From: Hephaestia sp. MAHUQ-44
GTDB lineage: Bacteria > Pseudomonadota > Alphaproteobacteria > Sphingomonadales > Sphingomonadaceae
NCBI RefSeq assembly: GCF_023806085.1
Contig: NZ_JAMSLX010000004.1
Coordinates: forward strand, 221,080 to 285,079
Direction of reading: 5' to 3'
Length of the DNA: 64,000 nt
The translations under genes and the position numbers were made by a program. The notes under the pieces were generated by a model that was not told where the DNA came from, ran no database searches, and saw nothing but the letters and a program-made list of their open reading frames with translations. Below are positions 1 through 13,777 of this stretch, one piece after another; position 1 is the stretch's first letter; each line of letters starts with the position of its first letter.

Positions 1-342
1 GCCGAGGAAGCGGAAGGCGACGAACGAGCCCAGATCCCAGCTCGCGCCCGATCCGATCGCCGAGACGATATAGCCAAGCGCGATCCACACCAGCACCGTG
101 CGGCTGCCGAACCGGTCGCCCGGCGCGCCCGCGCTCAGGGCGCCGACCAGCGTGCCGACCAGCGCGGCCGACACCGCGGTGCCAAGCCCGACTGCGCTCA
201 AGGCGAATTCGGTGCGCAGCACACCGGTCACGCCGGATATTACCGCGGTATCGAACCCGAACAGCAGCCCGGCGAGGCTCGCCGCGATCACGGCGTTCCA
301 GTTGACGTTCCCCCGGTTGACGTCGGCGCCCGGCTTTTCCAT
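1..342 (-). CDS. MFS sugar porter, N-terminal part (cut by window edge)
   Basis: The first 114 codons of a major facilitator transporter are present; the rest lies beyond the left edge. The visible part starts MEKPGADVNRGNVNWNAV, continues with a first membrane helix carrying the LLFGFDTAVISG motif of sugar porters, and has the loop 2-3 motif GDRFGSR (G-D/R-x-G-R-R type). The ATG at 342 is preceded by CAGGAGGGCAGA, a good ribosome binding site. It is divergent from the GH2 gene, so the pair probably shares a control region and the transporter may import the sugar that GH2 releases. The substrate cannot be told from this fragment. Confidence 0.88.
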   Translation of the reverse strand, partial: MEKPGADVNRGNVNWNAVIAASLAGLLFGFDTAVISGVTGVLRTEFALSAVGLGTAVSAALVGTLVGALSAGAPGDRFGSRTVLVWIALGYIVSAIGSGASWDLGSFVAFRFLG

Positions 343-379
343 TCTGCCCTCCTGTTCGCGCTACCAGTCGGCGTGCGTC

Positions 380-408
380 GATTGATTATTTAATTTGTTG
401 TATCAATC
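380..408. promoter_or_regulatory. Inverted repeat in the divergent MFS/GH2 control region
   Basis: A perfect 7-bp inverted repeat, GATTGAT at 380-386 and ATCAATC at 402-408, flanks a 15-bp AT-rich spacer. It lies between two divergent genes in otherwise GC-rich DNA, 38 bp from one start codon and 77 bp from the other. It may be an operator or promoter element for both. This is inference from symmetry and position; it is unlike the LacI-type sites elsewhere in the window. Confidence 0.35.
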
Positions 409-484
409 ACGCGCCGCCTTCGCGCAAGATGAGCGCACAGGACCGGGCACGACACGATCGGGGCCGGTAACAGGGGAGAAGAGG

Positions 485-3400
485 ATGCGGCACTTCCGAT
501 GGATGATGCTCGTCGGCGCAGCGGCGATCGCAGCGCCCGGTCATGCCCAAATCCCCGACAACGGCGGTCCGTATAATGCCCACTTCATGCCCGGCGGGAT
601 CGGCATCGATCGCGATCTTGGCGATGGTGCGGTTGCGGGCGCGGGTCATCCCTTCTCGCTATCGACATGGATCAGGCCCGACGCGCGCCAGCCCGGCCGG
701 GTGACGCTGATCGCGCTCGGCGATCCGGCGGGCGCGTGCCGGTGCCTCGAACTGCGTGACGGGCGGCCCGCGTTCGACGCACTGGTGGCGCGCACCGCGC
801 TCGCGCCGGGCGCGTGGGCGCATGTCGCCCTGGTCTCGGATGGCGAGACTGCGACGCTCTATGTCGATGGCAAGCGCGTCGCGCGCGGCGCGGTGGCGGG
901 CGCGGCGGTGGCGCCCAAGATCGGGATCGGCCCAGTGGTCGCCGGGCAGGTGCATTTCGGCGGCACCTTGCTCGGCGCGACGCTCGATACGGTGGCGATG
1001 CGCAGCGATCAGGTTGCGGCCGCCGCCGCGAGCAAGCCCGATGTCGAGACCGCGCATATCCTTCAGGTCGGGGTCGGCTGGGCGTTCCAGAAGATCGCCT
1101 GGATCGGCCTGACCGAACAGCAGGATCCGTGGACGCTCCCGCACGCCAAGGCGCCGGTGGCGGCGCCGGTCGCCAAGCCGCTGCCCGATCTGCCCGCATT
1201 GGCGCGGATCGCTGATGATCGCTGGCAGATCAACGGCTGGACGCTCGCCGCAGCACCCGATGTGACGGCCGATGGTGCGGCGCTTTCACGCCCCGATTTC
1301 AATGATTCCACCTGGTACGCCGCCACGGTGCCGGGGACGGTACTGACGACGCTGGTCGATCGCGGGGTCTATCCCAACCCCTATTACGGCCTTGACAATA
1401 TGGCGATTCCCGAACGCCTCGCGCGGCAGGATTATTGGTATCGCGCGCGCTTCACCGTTCCTGCCGAGGCAGCGGGCAAGGCGCTGACCTTGGTGTTCAA
1501 CGGCATCAACTTCGCTTCCGACATCTGGCTCAACGGCAAGCATCTCGGCGGCACCAAAGGCGCGTTCATGCGTGGCCAGTTCGCCATCGCGCCGGTCGCG
1601 GGCGAGAATGTCATCGCGGTCAAGGTCTCGCCGCCGCCGCATCCCGGCATCCCGCACGAACAATCGATCAAGGGCGGTCCGGGGTATAATGGCGGCCAGC
1701 TCGCGATCGACGGCCCCACCTTCATCGCGACCGAGGGATGGGATTGGATGCCTGGCATCCGCGATCGCAACACCGGCATCTGGCTGCCAGTCGACTTGCA
1801 GGCGCATGGCAGCGTCAGGATCGGCGACCCGCATGTCGTTACCGATCTGCCGCTGCCGAAGACCGACAGCGCCGACATCTATATCACTGTCCCCGTCACC
1901 AATGCGGGCACCCAACCTGCGGCGGTAACGGTGCGCGCCGCCTTCGACGGGGTGACGGTCGCAAAGACGGTGCAGGCCGCGCCGGGCACCAGCGAGGTCC
2001 GGCTGACCCCGGCCGAGTTCGCGCAACTCCGTGTCAGGAATCCGGCGCTCTGGTGGCCTAATGGTTATGGCGATCCCGTGCTCCACGATCTGGCGTTGAG
2101 CGTCAGCGCGGACGGCGCGGTGTCGGATACCAGACAGCTCCGCTTCGGCATTCGCGAGATCAGTTACGATCTATCGCTGTTCGATAGCAAGGGCGCGCTG
2201 CGCCGCGTCACCGTCCAGCCGACCAATGGCGCGCTTGTCGGCGAAAAGCTGATCGACGTGCGCCACGAAGCGATCAAGCAGAGCCCGCGCGGCTGGGCCG
2301 AATCGCTGACCCTTGCGGGAGAAACCTCGCCCGCCGTCACCCCCTGTGCCGAGACGCTGCCCGAACCGCACCTCACGCTGCGCGTCAACGGCGTCAAAAT
2401 CGCCACGCGCGGCGGTAATTGGGGGATGGACGATGCGATGAAGCGGGTCAGCCGCGATCGGCTCGGGCCCTATTTCCGCCTCCAGCGCGAGGCGCATATG
2501 AACGTCATCCGCAACTGGATGGGCAATAACGACGAACAGCAATTCTTCGATCTCGCCGACGAAAACGGGCTGATGGTGTTCAACGATTTCTGGCAATCGA
2601 CCCAGAATTCGCAGATCGAACCCGACGATCCGCAGCTTTTCCTCGCCAATGCGCGCGACGTCATCAGCCGCTATCGCAACCATCCGTCGATCGTTCTGTG
2701 GTTCGGCCGCAACGAGGGCGTGCCCTATCCGACGCTCAATGAGGGGCTCGACGATCTCGTTTTCCAGCTCGATGGCACGCGCTGGTACACCGGCAGCTCG
2801 AACACGGTGAATCTGCAAGGTTCGGGGCCGTATAATTATCGCCCGCCGGTGGGCTATTTCACCGATCTCGCGACCGGTTTTTCGGTCGAGACGGGCACGC
2901 CCTCGCTCTCGACGCTCGAATCGATTCGTGCGTGGGTACCCGAGGCCGATCGCTGGCCGCTCTCGGATACGCTTGCCTATCACGATTGGCATTTCGGCGG
3001 GAATGGCGACACCAAATCGTTCATGGAGGCGCTCGGTACGATGTTCGGGCCCGCCACCAGCCTCGCCGATTTCGAGCGCAAGGCGCAGATGATGAACCTC
3101 GAAACGCACAAGGCGATGTACGAGGGGTTTCTGGGGCATCTGTGGACGAAGAACAGCGGGCGTCTCTTGTGGATGACGCATCCCGCCTGGCCGTCGAATG
3201 CATGGCAGCTCTATAGCTGGGATTACGATACGTCGGCGGCCTATTACGGCGCCAAGAGCGCGGCCGAGCCGATCCATATCCAGCTCAACCTGCCCGGCAA
3301 CGACCTGGTGGTGCTCAACACCACGCGCGCCGATCGCAAGGGACTGACCGCGACCACCACGGTCGTCGGGCTCGATAATGAAGCGCTGTTCACGCGCACC

Positions 3401-3877
3401 GATACCGTGGATGCGCTTGCCAATCGCGCCACCGCGCTGGCGCCAGTGCCGCTCGACGCGATTCTGGCCACGACGGGCATGGCGCTCGTCCGGCTCGACC
3501 TGCGCGACGGCGCCACGCCCGTCAGCCGCAATTTCTATTGGCGCGGGCGCGATCAGGCGGCCTACCGCGCGCTGGATGGTCTCGCGCAGACCCCGCTCGC
3601 GCTGACAGCCGCGCCGCCGGTGCGTGACGGTGAGGATATGCTGGTCCGCGTGACGCTATCCAACCGGAGCGACGTTCCCGCGCTTGAGGCCAAGCTGACG
3701 CTGGTCGACGCGGCGGGCCAACGCATCCTGCCGGCCTATTACAGCGACAATTATGTCTCGCTGCTCCCCGATGAGACGCGCATTGTGGAGATCCGCTATC
3801 CCGCGAGCGTCACCAGCGCACCCTTGCTCAACCTGCGCGGCTGGAACGTGATTGAACAGAAGGCCGCAACACGGTGA
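485..3877 (+). CDS. Secreted glycoside hydrolase family 2 protein with N-terminal LamG-like domain
   Basis: A 1130-residue exported glycosidase. A signal peptide (MRHFRWMMLVGAAAIAAPGHA) is followed by a LamG/concanavalin-like domain (about residues 50-190), then the GH2 sugar-binding, immunoglobulin-like and TIM-barrel domains. The putative acid/base is Glu744 in GRNEGVP, and Glu802 in SVETGTPS fits the nucleophile of the exo-beta-D-glucosaminidase/beta-mannosidase branch of GH2. I chose ATG 485 over an upstream TTG at 395 because AGGGGAGAAGAGG sits just before it and the signal peptide then begins properly. It is followed by an SGNH hydrolase and a cupin protein in an apparent operon. The exact substrate is uncertain. 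Confidence 0.88.
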   Translation: MRHFRWMMLVGAAAIAAPGHAQIPDNGGPYNAHFMPGGIGIDRDLGDGAVAGAGHPFSLSTWIRPDARQPGRVTLIALGDPAGACRCLELRDGRPAFDALVARTALAPGAWAHVALVSDGETATLYVDGKRVARGAVAGAAVAPKIGIGPVVAGQVHFGGTLLGATLDTVAMRSDQVAAAAASKPDVETAHILQVGVGWAFQKIAWIGLTEQQDPWTLPHAKAPVAAPVAKPLPDLPALARIADDRWQINGWTLAAAPDVTADGAALSRPDFNDSTWYAATVPGTVLTTLVDRGVYPNPYYGLDNMAIPERLARQDYWYRARFTVPAEAAGKALTLVFNGINFASDIWLNGKHLGGTKGAFMRGQFAIAPVAGENVIAVKVSPPPHPGIPHEQSIKGGPGYNGGQLAIDGPTFIATEGWDWMPGIRDRNTGIWLPVDLQAHGSVRIGDPHVVTDLPLPKTDSADIYITVPVTNAGTQPAAVTVRAAFDGVTVAKTVQAAPGTSEVRLTPAEFAQLRVRNPALWWPNGYGDPVLHDLALSVSADGAVSDTRQLRFGIREISYDLSLFDSKGALRRVTVQPTNGALVGEKLIDVRHEAIKQSPRGWAESLTLAGETSPAVTPCAETLPEPHLTLRVNGVKIATRGGNWGMDDAMKRVSRDRLGPYFRLQREAHMNVIRNWMGNNDEQQFFDLADENGLMVFNDFWQSTQNSQIEPDDPQLFLANARDVISRYRNHPSIVLWFGRNEGVPYPTLNEGLDDLVFQLDGTRWYTGSSNTVNLQGSGPYNYRPPVGYFTDLATGFSVETGTPSLSTLESIRAWVPEADRWPLSDTLAYHDWHFGGNGDTKSFMEALGTMFGPATSLADFERKAQMMNLETHKAMYEGFLGHLWTKNSGRLLWMTHPAWPSNAWQLYSWDYDTSAAYYGAKSAAEPIHIQLNLPGNDLVVLNTTRADRKGLTATTTVVGLDNEALFTRTDTVDALANRATALAPVPLDAILATTGMALVRLDLRDGATPVSRNFYWRGRDQAAYRALDGLAQTPLALTAAPPVRDGEDMLVRVTLSNRSDVPALEAKLTLVDAAGQRILPAYYSDNYVSLLPDETRIVEIRYPASVTSAPLLNLRGWNVIEQKAATR

Positions 3878-3928
3878 CGCCGCCAGACACCGCTTCGATA
3901 CCGACATCCGTAACCTGATGGACACGCT

Positions 3929-4647
<719 letters not shown>

Positions 4648-4651
<4 letters not shown>

Positions 4652-5670
4652 GCGCCGCCGCCGTCTCGACGCTCGCCCCGCTGCCCGAACGCGGCGCGGT
4701 CGATGCCGACACTTTCGCACGCGAGATCGTACCCGCGCACCGGCCCATCGTGTTGCGGGGGCAGGTGGCGGCCTGGCCCGCGGTCACGGTGGGCGATACG
4801 CCGCGCGCGATCGCGACCTATATCGTCGGTTTCGCGAGCGACCGCCCGGTCGAGGTGATGGTCGGCGCGCCCGAGATCGCCGGGCGCTTTTTCTATCGCG
4901 ACGACATGCGCAGCTTCAATTTCCAGCGCGAGGCCGTGCCGGTGCCCACGCTGCTCGCCAAGCTGGTTGCGCTGGCCGAAACCGATCAGCCCGCGCCCGC
5001 GCTCTACGCCGGGGCGGCGGCGGCGGCCGACTATCTGCCGGGCTGGGCCGAGGCCCATCCGATCAATCTGCCGACATCCGATGCCGTGCCGCGGGTCTGG
5101 ATCGGCAATGCCACCCATGTTCCGACGCATTATGACGTATCGAGCAACCTTGCCTGCGTGGTCGCGGGTACGCGGCGCTTCACCTTGTTCCCGCCCGATC
5201 AGATCGCCAATCTGTACGTCGGCCCGCTCGATGTGACGATGGCGGGCCAGCCGTCGAGCATGGTCAACCTCGTCGCTCCCGATCTGGCGCGCTATCCGCG
5301 CTTCGCCGAGGCGCTCACCCATGCGATGACGGCCGAACTCGGCCCCGGCGACGCGATCTATATTCCCAGCCTGTGGTGGCACGATGTCCAGGCGGTCGGG
5401 CCGTTCAACGTGCTCGTCAATTATTGGTGGGGAAATCCTGAAATTCCGGCGTTTCCGGCGCTGATCCACGCGCTGGTGGCGATGCGCGATCTGCCCGAGG
5501 CCGAGCGCGCGGCATGGCGCGGCTGGCTCGATCATTATGTGTTCGGCGCGGAGGCGCGACACGCCGCCGATCATCTGCCGCCGGCCGCGCGCACCGTGCT
5601 CGATACGCCCTCGCCCGAGCGCGCGGCATATATCCGCACCTATCTGTTGCGCGCGCTCGGCGGCGGCTGA
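4648..5670 (+). CDS. Cupin/JmjC-like (Cupin_8) protein, paralogue 1
   Basis: A 340-residue protein of the cupin-like Fe(II)/2-oxoglutarate-type fold (Pass1-related). The metal triad is readable: His161 and Asp163 in PTHYDVSSN and His245 in SLWWHDV. The block RRFTLFPPDQIANLY is shared with the homologue at 19968-20993. No signal peptide is seen, so it should act in the cytoplasm. The start ATG overlaps the stop of the esterase gene as ATGA; its 3' end overlaps the convergent gene by 31 bp. Proteins of this family commonly sit beside TonB receptors and halogenase-like genes in Caulobacter and sphingomonads. The substrate is unknown. Confidence 0.82.
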
Positions 5671-6665
5671 GACCAGGAGCGCATGGCGGCACGTTCCTCC
5701 GCCTCGGCGGCGCCCGCCATCAGTTGCGGCACGCGGGCCAGCGCGTCGCGCGCGTCGCGGGCCTTGGGGTCGAGTTGCTGCACGCGCCGATAATGCGCCA
5801 TCGCGCGCTCATATGCCCCGCGCGCCTCGGCACACAGGCCAAGGTTGAACACCACCGACGGGTGATCGGGCATCTCGGCATCGATCGCCTGCCAGGCGGC
5901 GCACGCCTCGTCGGGCCGGACCTCGGAGATTTTGACCGCCTGTTTGAACCGCGCCGCGATCGGCTTGGGCATCCGGTCGCGTCCCTCGCGGAAGCGGATA
6001 CGGAAATCGCGCACGTGCGGCGTGATGTCGCTGCGCACGTCCCCGGCGATCGCGTTGATCAGATCGGCGATGACGGGCTCGGCCGCGCGGGGATTATCGT
6101 CGTCGCGACACCATGTCACTTCGTCGCGCTTGGGCTGGTGCGCCGCATAGACGACGCGGTTATCGGCGACGCGCACGATCCGAATATCGGCCTCGACGGT
6201 GATGACCCGCTGCCGGCAGCGTTCCTTCACATTGGCGTGCTTGATGCACTTTCCCCGATCGCCCCGCTTGCCCTTTTCTCCCTCGTCGTTCTTGGCGTCC
6301 TTGGTGTCCCATTCGACGCACCGCCGGCGCGATGCCTCGACGCGATTCTCCTCGACGCCGGTCGTCACCTGGCCCGAGACGAGGCCCTCGGGAGCAGGGC
6401 CGCGGCGCCCGGCCAGCACCGTAAAGGCGGGCGCGCCATCGGCGGCCGGTGCCGCCAGCGCGCGTTCGAGCGCAAAGGCAAGGCGATCCCCGTCCTGCCC
6501 GGCGATCGGCTCCAGCGCGATCGAGCCCAAAAAGCTCGCCTCGCGATGCGGCGCGGGCAGGTCGGCGGTGAAGTTCGCGGTTTCGGCGTTGAGCATCGGC
6601 GCCGCAATCGATGCGGCGACCAGCGCGCACGCCACATGCCCGCGGCGGATCGATCGGTCGGTCAT
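5640..6665 (-). CDS. Exported protein with C-terminal TPR-like repeat, function unknown
   Basis: A 341-residue protein I do not recognise. From ATG 6665 it begins MTDRSIRRGHVACALVAA, a plausible signal peptide ending near LNAETA. The middle (about residues 125-170) is rich in Lys, Asp, Glu and Cys. The C-terminal third has a tetratricopeptide-like segment, VVFNLGLCAEARGAYERAM, followed by HYRRVQQLDPKARDARDA. An upstream start at 6734 is possible but would put a charged extension before the signal peptide. Its 3' end overlaps the convergent cupin gene by 31 bp. It may act as a periplasmic scaffold; nothing closer can be said. Confidence 0.68.
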   Translation of the reverse strand: MTDRSIRRGHVACALVAASIAAPMLNAETANFTADLPAPHREASFLGSIALEPIAGQDGDRLAFALERALAAPAADGAPAFTVLAGRRGPAPEGLVSGQVTTGVEENRVEASRRRCVEWDTKDAKNDEGEKGKRGDRGKCIKHANVKERCRQRVITVEADIRIVRVADNRVVYAAHQPKRDEVTWCRDDDNPRAAEPVIADLINAIAGDVRSDITPHVRDFRIRFREGRDRMPKPIAARFKQAVKISEVRPDEACAAWQAIDAEMPDHPSVVFNLGLCAEARGAYERAMAHYRRVQQLDPKARDARDALARVPQLMAGAAEAEERAAMRSWSQPPPSARNR

Positions 6666-6730
6666 GTGGTCCCCCCAGACGGAACGCGCGACCCTATCAA
6701 TCGGCGTGGTGCGTTCAACCCTGCGGCGAA

Positions 6731-7408
6731 TCACCCGCCGTGCGCGCGAAACAGTTCGAGCGTCCGCGCGCGCGCCAGTGCCGCGGAGGGCGCGTCATAA
6801 TCCTTGCGCCGGTCCGAATTGAAGCCGTGTCCGGCATCGTAGAGGTGAATCGCGGTCTGTGGCGGGTCGGCGTCGATCACCTTTTGCACCTCGGCCGGCG
6901 GAATGGACGAATCACGGCGCCCAAAATGGAGGATCACCGGCGCGCGCGGGGTTTCGTCGAGATGTGCGGGGATCAAGCGGCCATAATAGCCCGAGGCGGC
7001 GGCGACCCCTTCCAGCCGCGTCGCCGCCAGCCACGTGATCGACCCGCCATAGCAATAGCCGACCACGAACACCGGCCCCTTGTCGGCGAGTGCGGCAACG
7101 CAGGTGCCGACATCGCCGACCGATTGATCGATCGGGTGCGTTCGTGCCAGCGTGATCGCCCGCGCCAAATTCCGCCCTTCATAACCCGCCGCCAGCCCCG
7201 GCGCCTCGCGATCGAACAAAGCGGGCGCCAGCACCTCATAGCCGTCGCGGGCGAAACCGTCGGCGACCGCGCGGATATGCCCGGTGATTCCGAAAATCTC
7301 CTGCACGACCACCAGCCCGCCGCGCCGCGCGCGCGTGGGCGCGACGTGATAGACCTGGATGTCGGCGCCGTCGGCCATTGCCATGCGGATCATGGTGCCC
7401 GTCGTCAT
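6731..7408 (-). CDS. Dienelactone hydrolase family protein
   Basis: A 225-residue cytoplasmic alpha/beta hydrolase of the dienelactone hydrolase family. The Cys-Asp-His triad is visible: Cys119 in GYCYGG, Asp166 in GRRDSSIP and His194 in AGHGF. Its length is typical for the family. It stands alone on the minus strand, 65 bp upstream of the TPR-like gene. True carboxymethylenebutenolidase activity is not implied, since most family members have other or unknown ester and lactone substrates and no aromatic degradation genes are nearby. Confidence 0.85.
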   Translation of the reverse strand: MTTGTMIRMAMADGADIQVYHVAPTRARRGGLVVVQEIFGITGHIRAVADGFARDGYEVLAPALFDREAPGLAAGYEGRNLARAITLARTHPIDQSVGDVGTCVAALADKGPVFVVGYCYGGSITWLAATRLEGVAAASGYYGRLIPAHLDETPRAPVILHFGRRDSSIPPAEVQKVIDADPPQTAIHLYDAGHGFNSDRRKDYDAPSAALARARTLELFRAHGG

Positions 7409-7630
7409 CGCTCGCTCTCCCGATTGCCGGTCGCTGGTTTAGGGCGCGCTCCACGGGCGTGGAAGGGGCCGCCGAAAACCCCCGGGCCGCATTCCGCGAT
7501 AAACCCCCAAGGGGGCGACTTGCATCCGCCGCCCCCCGATGCTAGCAGCCGCGCAACCCATAGGAGGGCCCTTCGGGGCCCCTTTTTGCATGGGGCCACT
7601 TTCAGTCTGTCCGAAGAGGAACCCGCGTCC
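7409..7630. other. Intergenic region upstream of the ATP synthase genes
   Basis: This 222-bp gap between the divergent dienelactone hydrolase gene and atpH holds no credible coding sequence. It is very GC-rich with several C- and G-tracts, and contains the terminator-like hairpin listed separately. It should hold the promoter of the atp genes, but I cannot pick convincing -35 and -10 boxes. Confidence 0.5.
7566..7587 (+). terminator. Terminator-like hairpin in the atp leader
   Basis: GGGCCC, loop TTCG, GGGCCC, then one C and five T residues: the form of an intrinsic terminator on the plus strand. It is only 44 bp before the atpH start and no plus-strand gene lies upstream, so it would act on the atp transcript itself as an attenuator, or end a short leader or unseen small RNA. 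The structure is seen; the role is inferred. Confidence 0.5.
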
Positions 7631-8185
7631 GTGGAGATGTCCGGCGGTATTCAAGCGAGCTTAGCAGGGCGGTATGCCACCGCGCTGTTCGCGCTCGCGC
7701 GCGACGCCCGTGCGATCGACAAGGTCGAAAAGAGCCTCGGCATGGTCCGTCAGGCGCTCGACGAATCGGCCGATTTCAAGCAGCTCACGACGAGCCCGCT
7801 GGTCTCGCGCGCCAATGCCGGCAAGGCCGTGGCCGCGACGGCGAAGGCGATGAAGCTCGATTCGACCACGACCAATTTTCTCGGCGTGCTCGCCGCGAAT
7901 CGCCGGCTTGCGCAATTGCCGGCGATCATGCGTGCGTTCCGTCAACTCGCCGCGCACCATCGCGGCGAAACCACCGCCGAGGTCGCCTCGGCACACCCGC
8001 TGTCGAGCGGGCAGGTCGACGCGCTTCGCCAAGCGCTGCGTCAGCGGCTCGGCCGTGATGTCGCCGTCGATCTCTCGGTCGATCCCGCACTGCTTGGTGG
8101 GCTGAAGGTCCGCATCGGCAGCCAGATGATCGACAGCTCGATCCAGACCCGTTTGAACTCCCTCGCGCACGCGATGAAAGGCTAA
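7631..8185 (+). CDS. atpH: F0F1 ATP synthase subunit delta
   Basis: A 184-residue delta subunit, part of the peripheral stalk that holds F1 to the F0 stator at the inner membrane. It begins MEMSGGIQASLAGRYATALF, the form typical of alphaproteobacteria, and ends with the conserved GGLKVRIGSQMIDSSIQTRL. The GTG at 7631 is preferred over ATG 7637 because it gives the N-terminus usual in the group. It is the first gene of the atpHAGDC cluster; the F0 genes are not in this window. Confidence 0.95.
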   Translation: MEMSGGIQASLAGRYATALFALARDARAIDKVEKSLGMVRQALDESADFKQLTTSPLVSRANAGKAVAATAKAMKLDSTTTNFLGVLAANRRLAQLPAIMRAFRQLAAHHRGETTAEVASAHPLSSGQVDALRQALRQRLGRDVAVDLSVDPALLGGLKVRIGSQMIDSSIQTRLNSLAHAMKG

Positions 8186-9724
<1,539 letters not shown>

Positions 9725-9734
9725 ATGATGTGCT

Positions 9735-9776
9735 CCCGCGCCAGCGGGGGCCAGTCGGGGTTCCCGCTCAGGCGGG
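9735..9776. repeat. Paired short hairpins in the atpA-atpG gap
   Basis: Two small hairpins of the same design stand in this gap: CCCGC-GCCA-GCGGG at 9735-9748 and CCCGC-TCAG-GCGGG at 9763-9776. They resemble the short extragenic palindromes common in sphingomonad genomes. As RNA they could protect or process the polycistronic atp message; this is inference. Confidence 0.5.
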
Positions 9777-9793
9777 GGCACAAGGGAAGCTAG

Positions 9794-12317
<2,524 letters not shown>

Positions 12318-12325
12318 TGTAAACT

Positions 12326-12347
12326 CCCCTCCCGCTTGCGGGAGGGG
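12326..12347. repeat. Perfect hairpin in the atpD-atpC gap
   Basis: CCCCTCCCGC-TT-GCGGGAGGGG, a 10-bp perfect stem with a two-base loop, occupies half of the 44-bp gap. There is no T run, so termination is unlikely; it may be a mobile palindrome or an mRNA stability element. Confidence 0.55.
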
Positions 12348-12361
12348 TTAGGAACCGAAAA

Positions 12362-12613
12362 ATGCTCCACTTCGAACTCGTCACTCCCGAACGCCTCGTC
12401 CGCTCCGAGGACGTGTACATGGTCGTCGTCCCGGGCAGCGAGGGCGATTTCGGTGTGCTCGCGCAGCACGCGCCGCTGATGTCGACGATTCGCGACGGCA
12501 ATCTCGTGATCCATCGCGAGGAAAAGGGCACGCCCGAGACGATCCGCATCGAAGGCGGTTTCGCCGAGGTCAACGAGCGCGGCCTGACGATCCTCGCCGA
12601 GCGCGCGGAATAA
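12362..12613 (+). CDS. atpC: F0F1 ATP synthase subunit epsilon (short form)
   Basis: An 83-residue epsilon subunit. It begins [13 protein letters not shown] and carries the conserved [19 protein letters not shown] of the N-terminal beta-sandwich. It lacks the C-terminal two-helix domain found in the roughly 135-residue forms, as is common in alphaproteobacteria, where inhibition of ATP hydrolysis is taken over by other proteins. It is the last gene of the cluster. Confidence 0.95.
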   Translation: MLHFELVTPERLVRSEDVYMVVVPGSEGDFGVLAQHAPLMSTIRDGNLVIHREEKGTPETIRIEGGFAEVNERGLTILAERAE

Positions 12614-12619
12614 GGCAGC

Positions 12620-12644
12620 GGGCGTGCGCCGTGCCGCGCACGCT
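12620..12644 (+). terminator. Probable terminator of the atp operon
   Basis: GCGTGCG at 12620-12626 pairs with CGCACGC at 12635-12641, followed by TTT. It lies 6 bp after atpC. The T run is short, so the assignment is tentative. Confidence 0.5.
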
Positions 12645-12697
12645 TTGATCGCAAGGCGCGGGAAGCGGGTGGCGCGAAATGCGCCTATATCGGGTGC

Positions 12698-13732
12698 ATG
12701 ACACACACCGCCATCGATAGTGACGCGGCCTGGGCCGCCTTTTCGGTCCGCGATCGCAACGCCGACGGGCGCTTCATCGTCGCGGTCAAGACCACCGGCA
12801 TCTATTGCAAGCCGAGCTGCGCCGCACGCCGCCCGCGCCGCGAGAACGTCGCTTTCTACGCCGATCCCGCGGCGGCGCAGGCGGCAGGGTTTCGGGCGTG
12901 CCTGCGGTGCAAACCCGATGAGGTCGGGCGTGATCGGCGCGCGGTGGCGGACGCGATCGCGCTGATCGAGGCGGCGGACGAAGCGATCCCGCTCGATGCC
13001 CTCGCCGGCCGCGTGGGATACGCTCCCCATCATTTCCACCGCCTGTTCAAACGCGCGACCGGGGTGACGCCCGCCGCTTATGCGCGCGGCCTGCGCGCGC
13101 GCGCGGCGGCCGAGGCGTTGGACAAACCCACCAGCGTGACCGAGGCGATCTACGAGGCGGGCTATTCGGCGCCGAGCCGCTTCTACGACGGTGGTGCACG
13201 GCGCTTGGGGATGACGCCAAGTGCGTGGAAGCGCGGCGGGGCAGGGGTAACCATCCGCTGGACGGTCGCGCCGACCAGCCTTGGCCCGTTGCTGGTGGCG
13301 GCGACCGACAAGGGCCTGTGCCGGGTGTCGTTCGACGAGAACCAAGCGGCGCTCGCGGCGCGCTTTCCCAAGGCGGAGATCGTGCCCGGCGGTGCCGCGC
13401 TCGCCGAGCTTGCCGCGCGTGTCGTCGCCAGCGTCGAATCGCCCGAGCGCGACCAGCATCTGCCGATCGACGTCCAGGGCACGGCGTTTCAGGAGGCGGT
13501 GTGGCAGGCGCTGCGCGCGATCCCGCCCGGTGAGACGCGGACCTATAGCGAGCTTGCCGTCGCTGCCGGCAACCCGCGGGCGGTGCGCGCGGCCGGCAGC
13601 GCGTGCGGCGCCAACAATATCGCGGTCGTCATCCCATGCCACCGCGCTCAGCGCGCTGACGGGAGCATGGGCGGCTATGCTTATGGTGTCGACCGCAAGA
13701 TCGCGCTCAGGAAGCGCGAGGGTGTCGACTAG
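12698..13732 (+). CDS. ada: Bifunctional Ada: methylphosphotriester sensor, AraC regulator and O6-methylguanine-DNA methyltransferase
   Basis: A 344-residue Ada protein that repairs alkylated DNA and activates the adaptive response. The N-terminal zinc domain has Cys37, Cys41, Cys68 and Cys71 (TGIYCKPSCAARRP and FRACLRCKPDE). An AraC-type helix-turn-helix follows (about residues 80-180, VGYAPHHFHRLFKRATGVTPAAY). The C-terminal methyltransferase has the acceptor Cys314 in VVIPCHR. All three parts are intact. No alkB or second repair gene is adjacent. Confidence 0.95.
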   Translation: MTHTAIDSDAAWAAFSVRDRNADGRFIVAVKTTGIYCKPSCAARRPRRENVAFYADPAAAQAAGFRACLRCKPDEVGRDRRAVADAIALIEAADEAIPLDALAGRVGYAPHHFHRLFKRATGVTPAAYARGLRARAAAEALDKPTSVTEAIYEAGYSAPSRFYDGGARRLGMTPSAWKRGGAGVTIRWTVAPTSLGPLLVAATDKGLCRVSFDENQAALAARFPKAEIVPGGAALAELAARVVASVESPERDQHLPIDVQGTAFQEAVWQALRAIPPGETRTYSELAVAAGNPRAVRAAGSACGANNIAVVIPCHRAQRADGSMGGYAYGVDRKIALRKREGVD

Positions 13733-13736
13733 AGAA

Positions 13737-13772
13737 ACGCCCCGCGCCCAGCCGATCGCGGGCGCGGGGCGT
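13737..13772. terminator. Hairpin between convergent ada and MFS genes
   Basis: ACGCCCCGCGCCC (13737-13749) pairs perfectly with GGGCGCGGGGCGT (13760-13772) over 13 bp. On the minus strand the stem is followed by TTCTC, on the plus strand by CTC. Its position between two convergent stop codons suggests a bidirectional terminator. Confidence 0.6.
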
Positions 13773-13777
13773 CTCGG

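Noticed and set aside
395..484. Upstream TTG start for the GH2 gene
   Set aside because: It would put 30 extra polar residues before a normal signal peptide, overlap the control region, and lacks a ribosome binding site, whereas ATG 485 has one.
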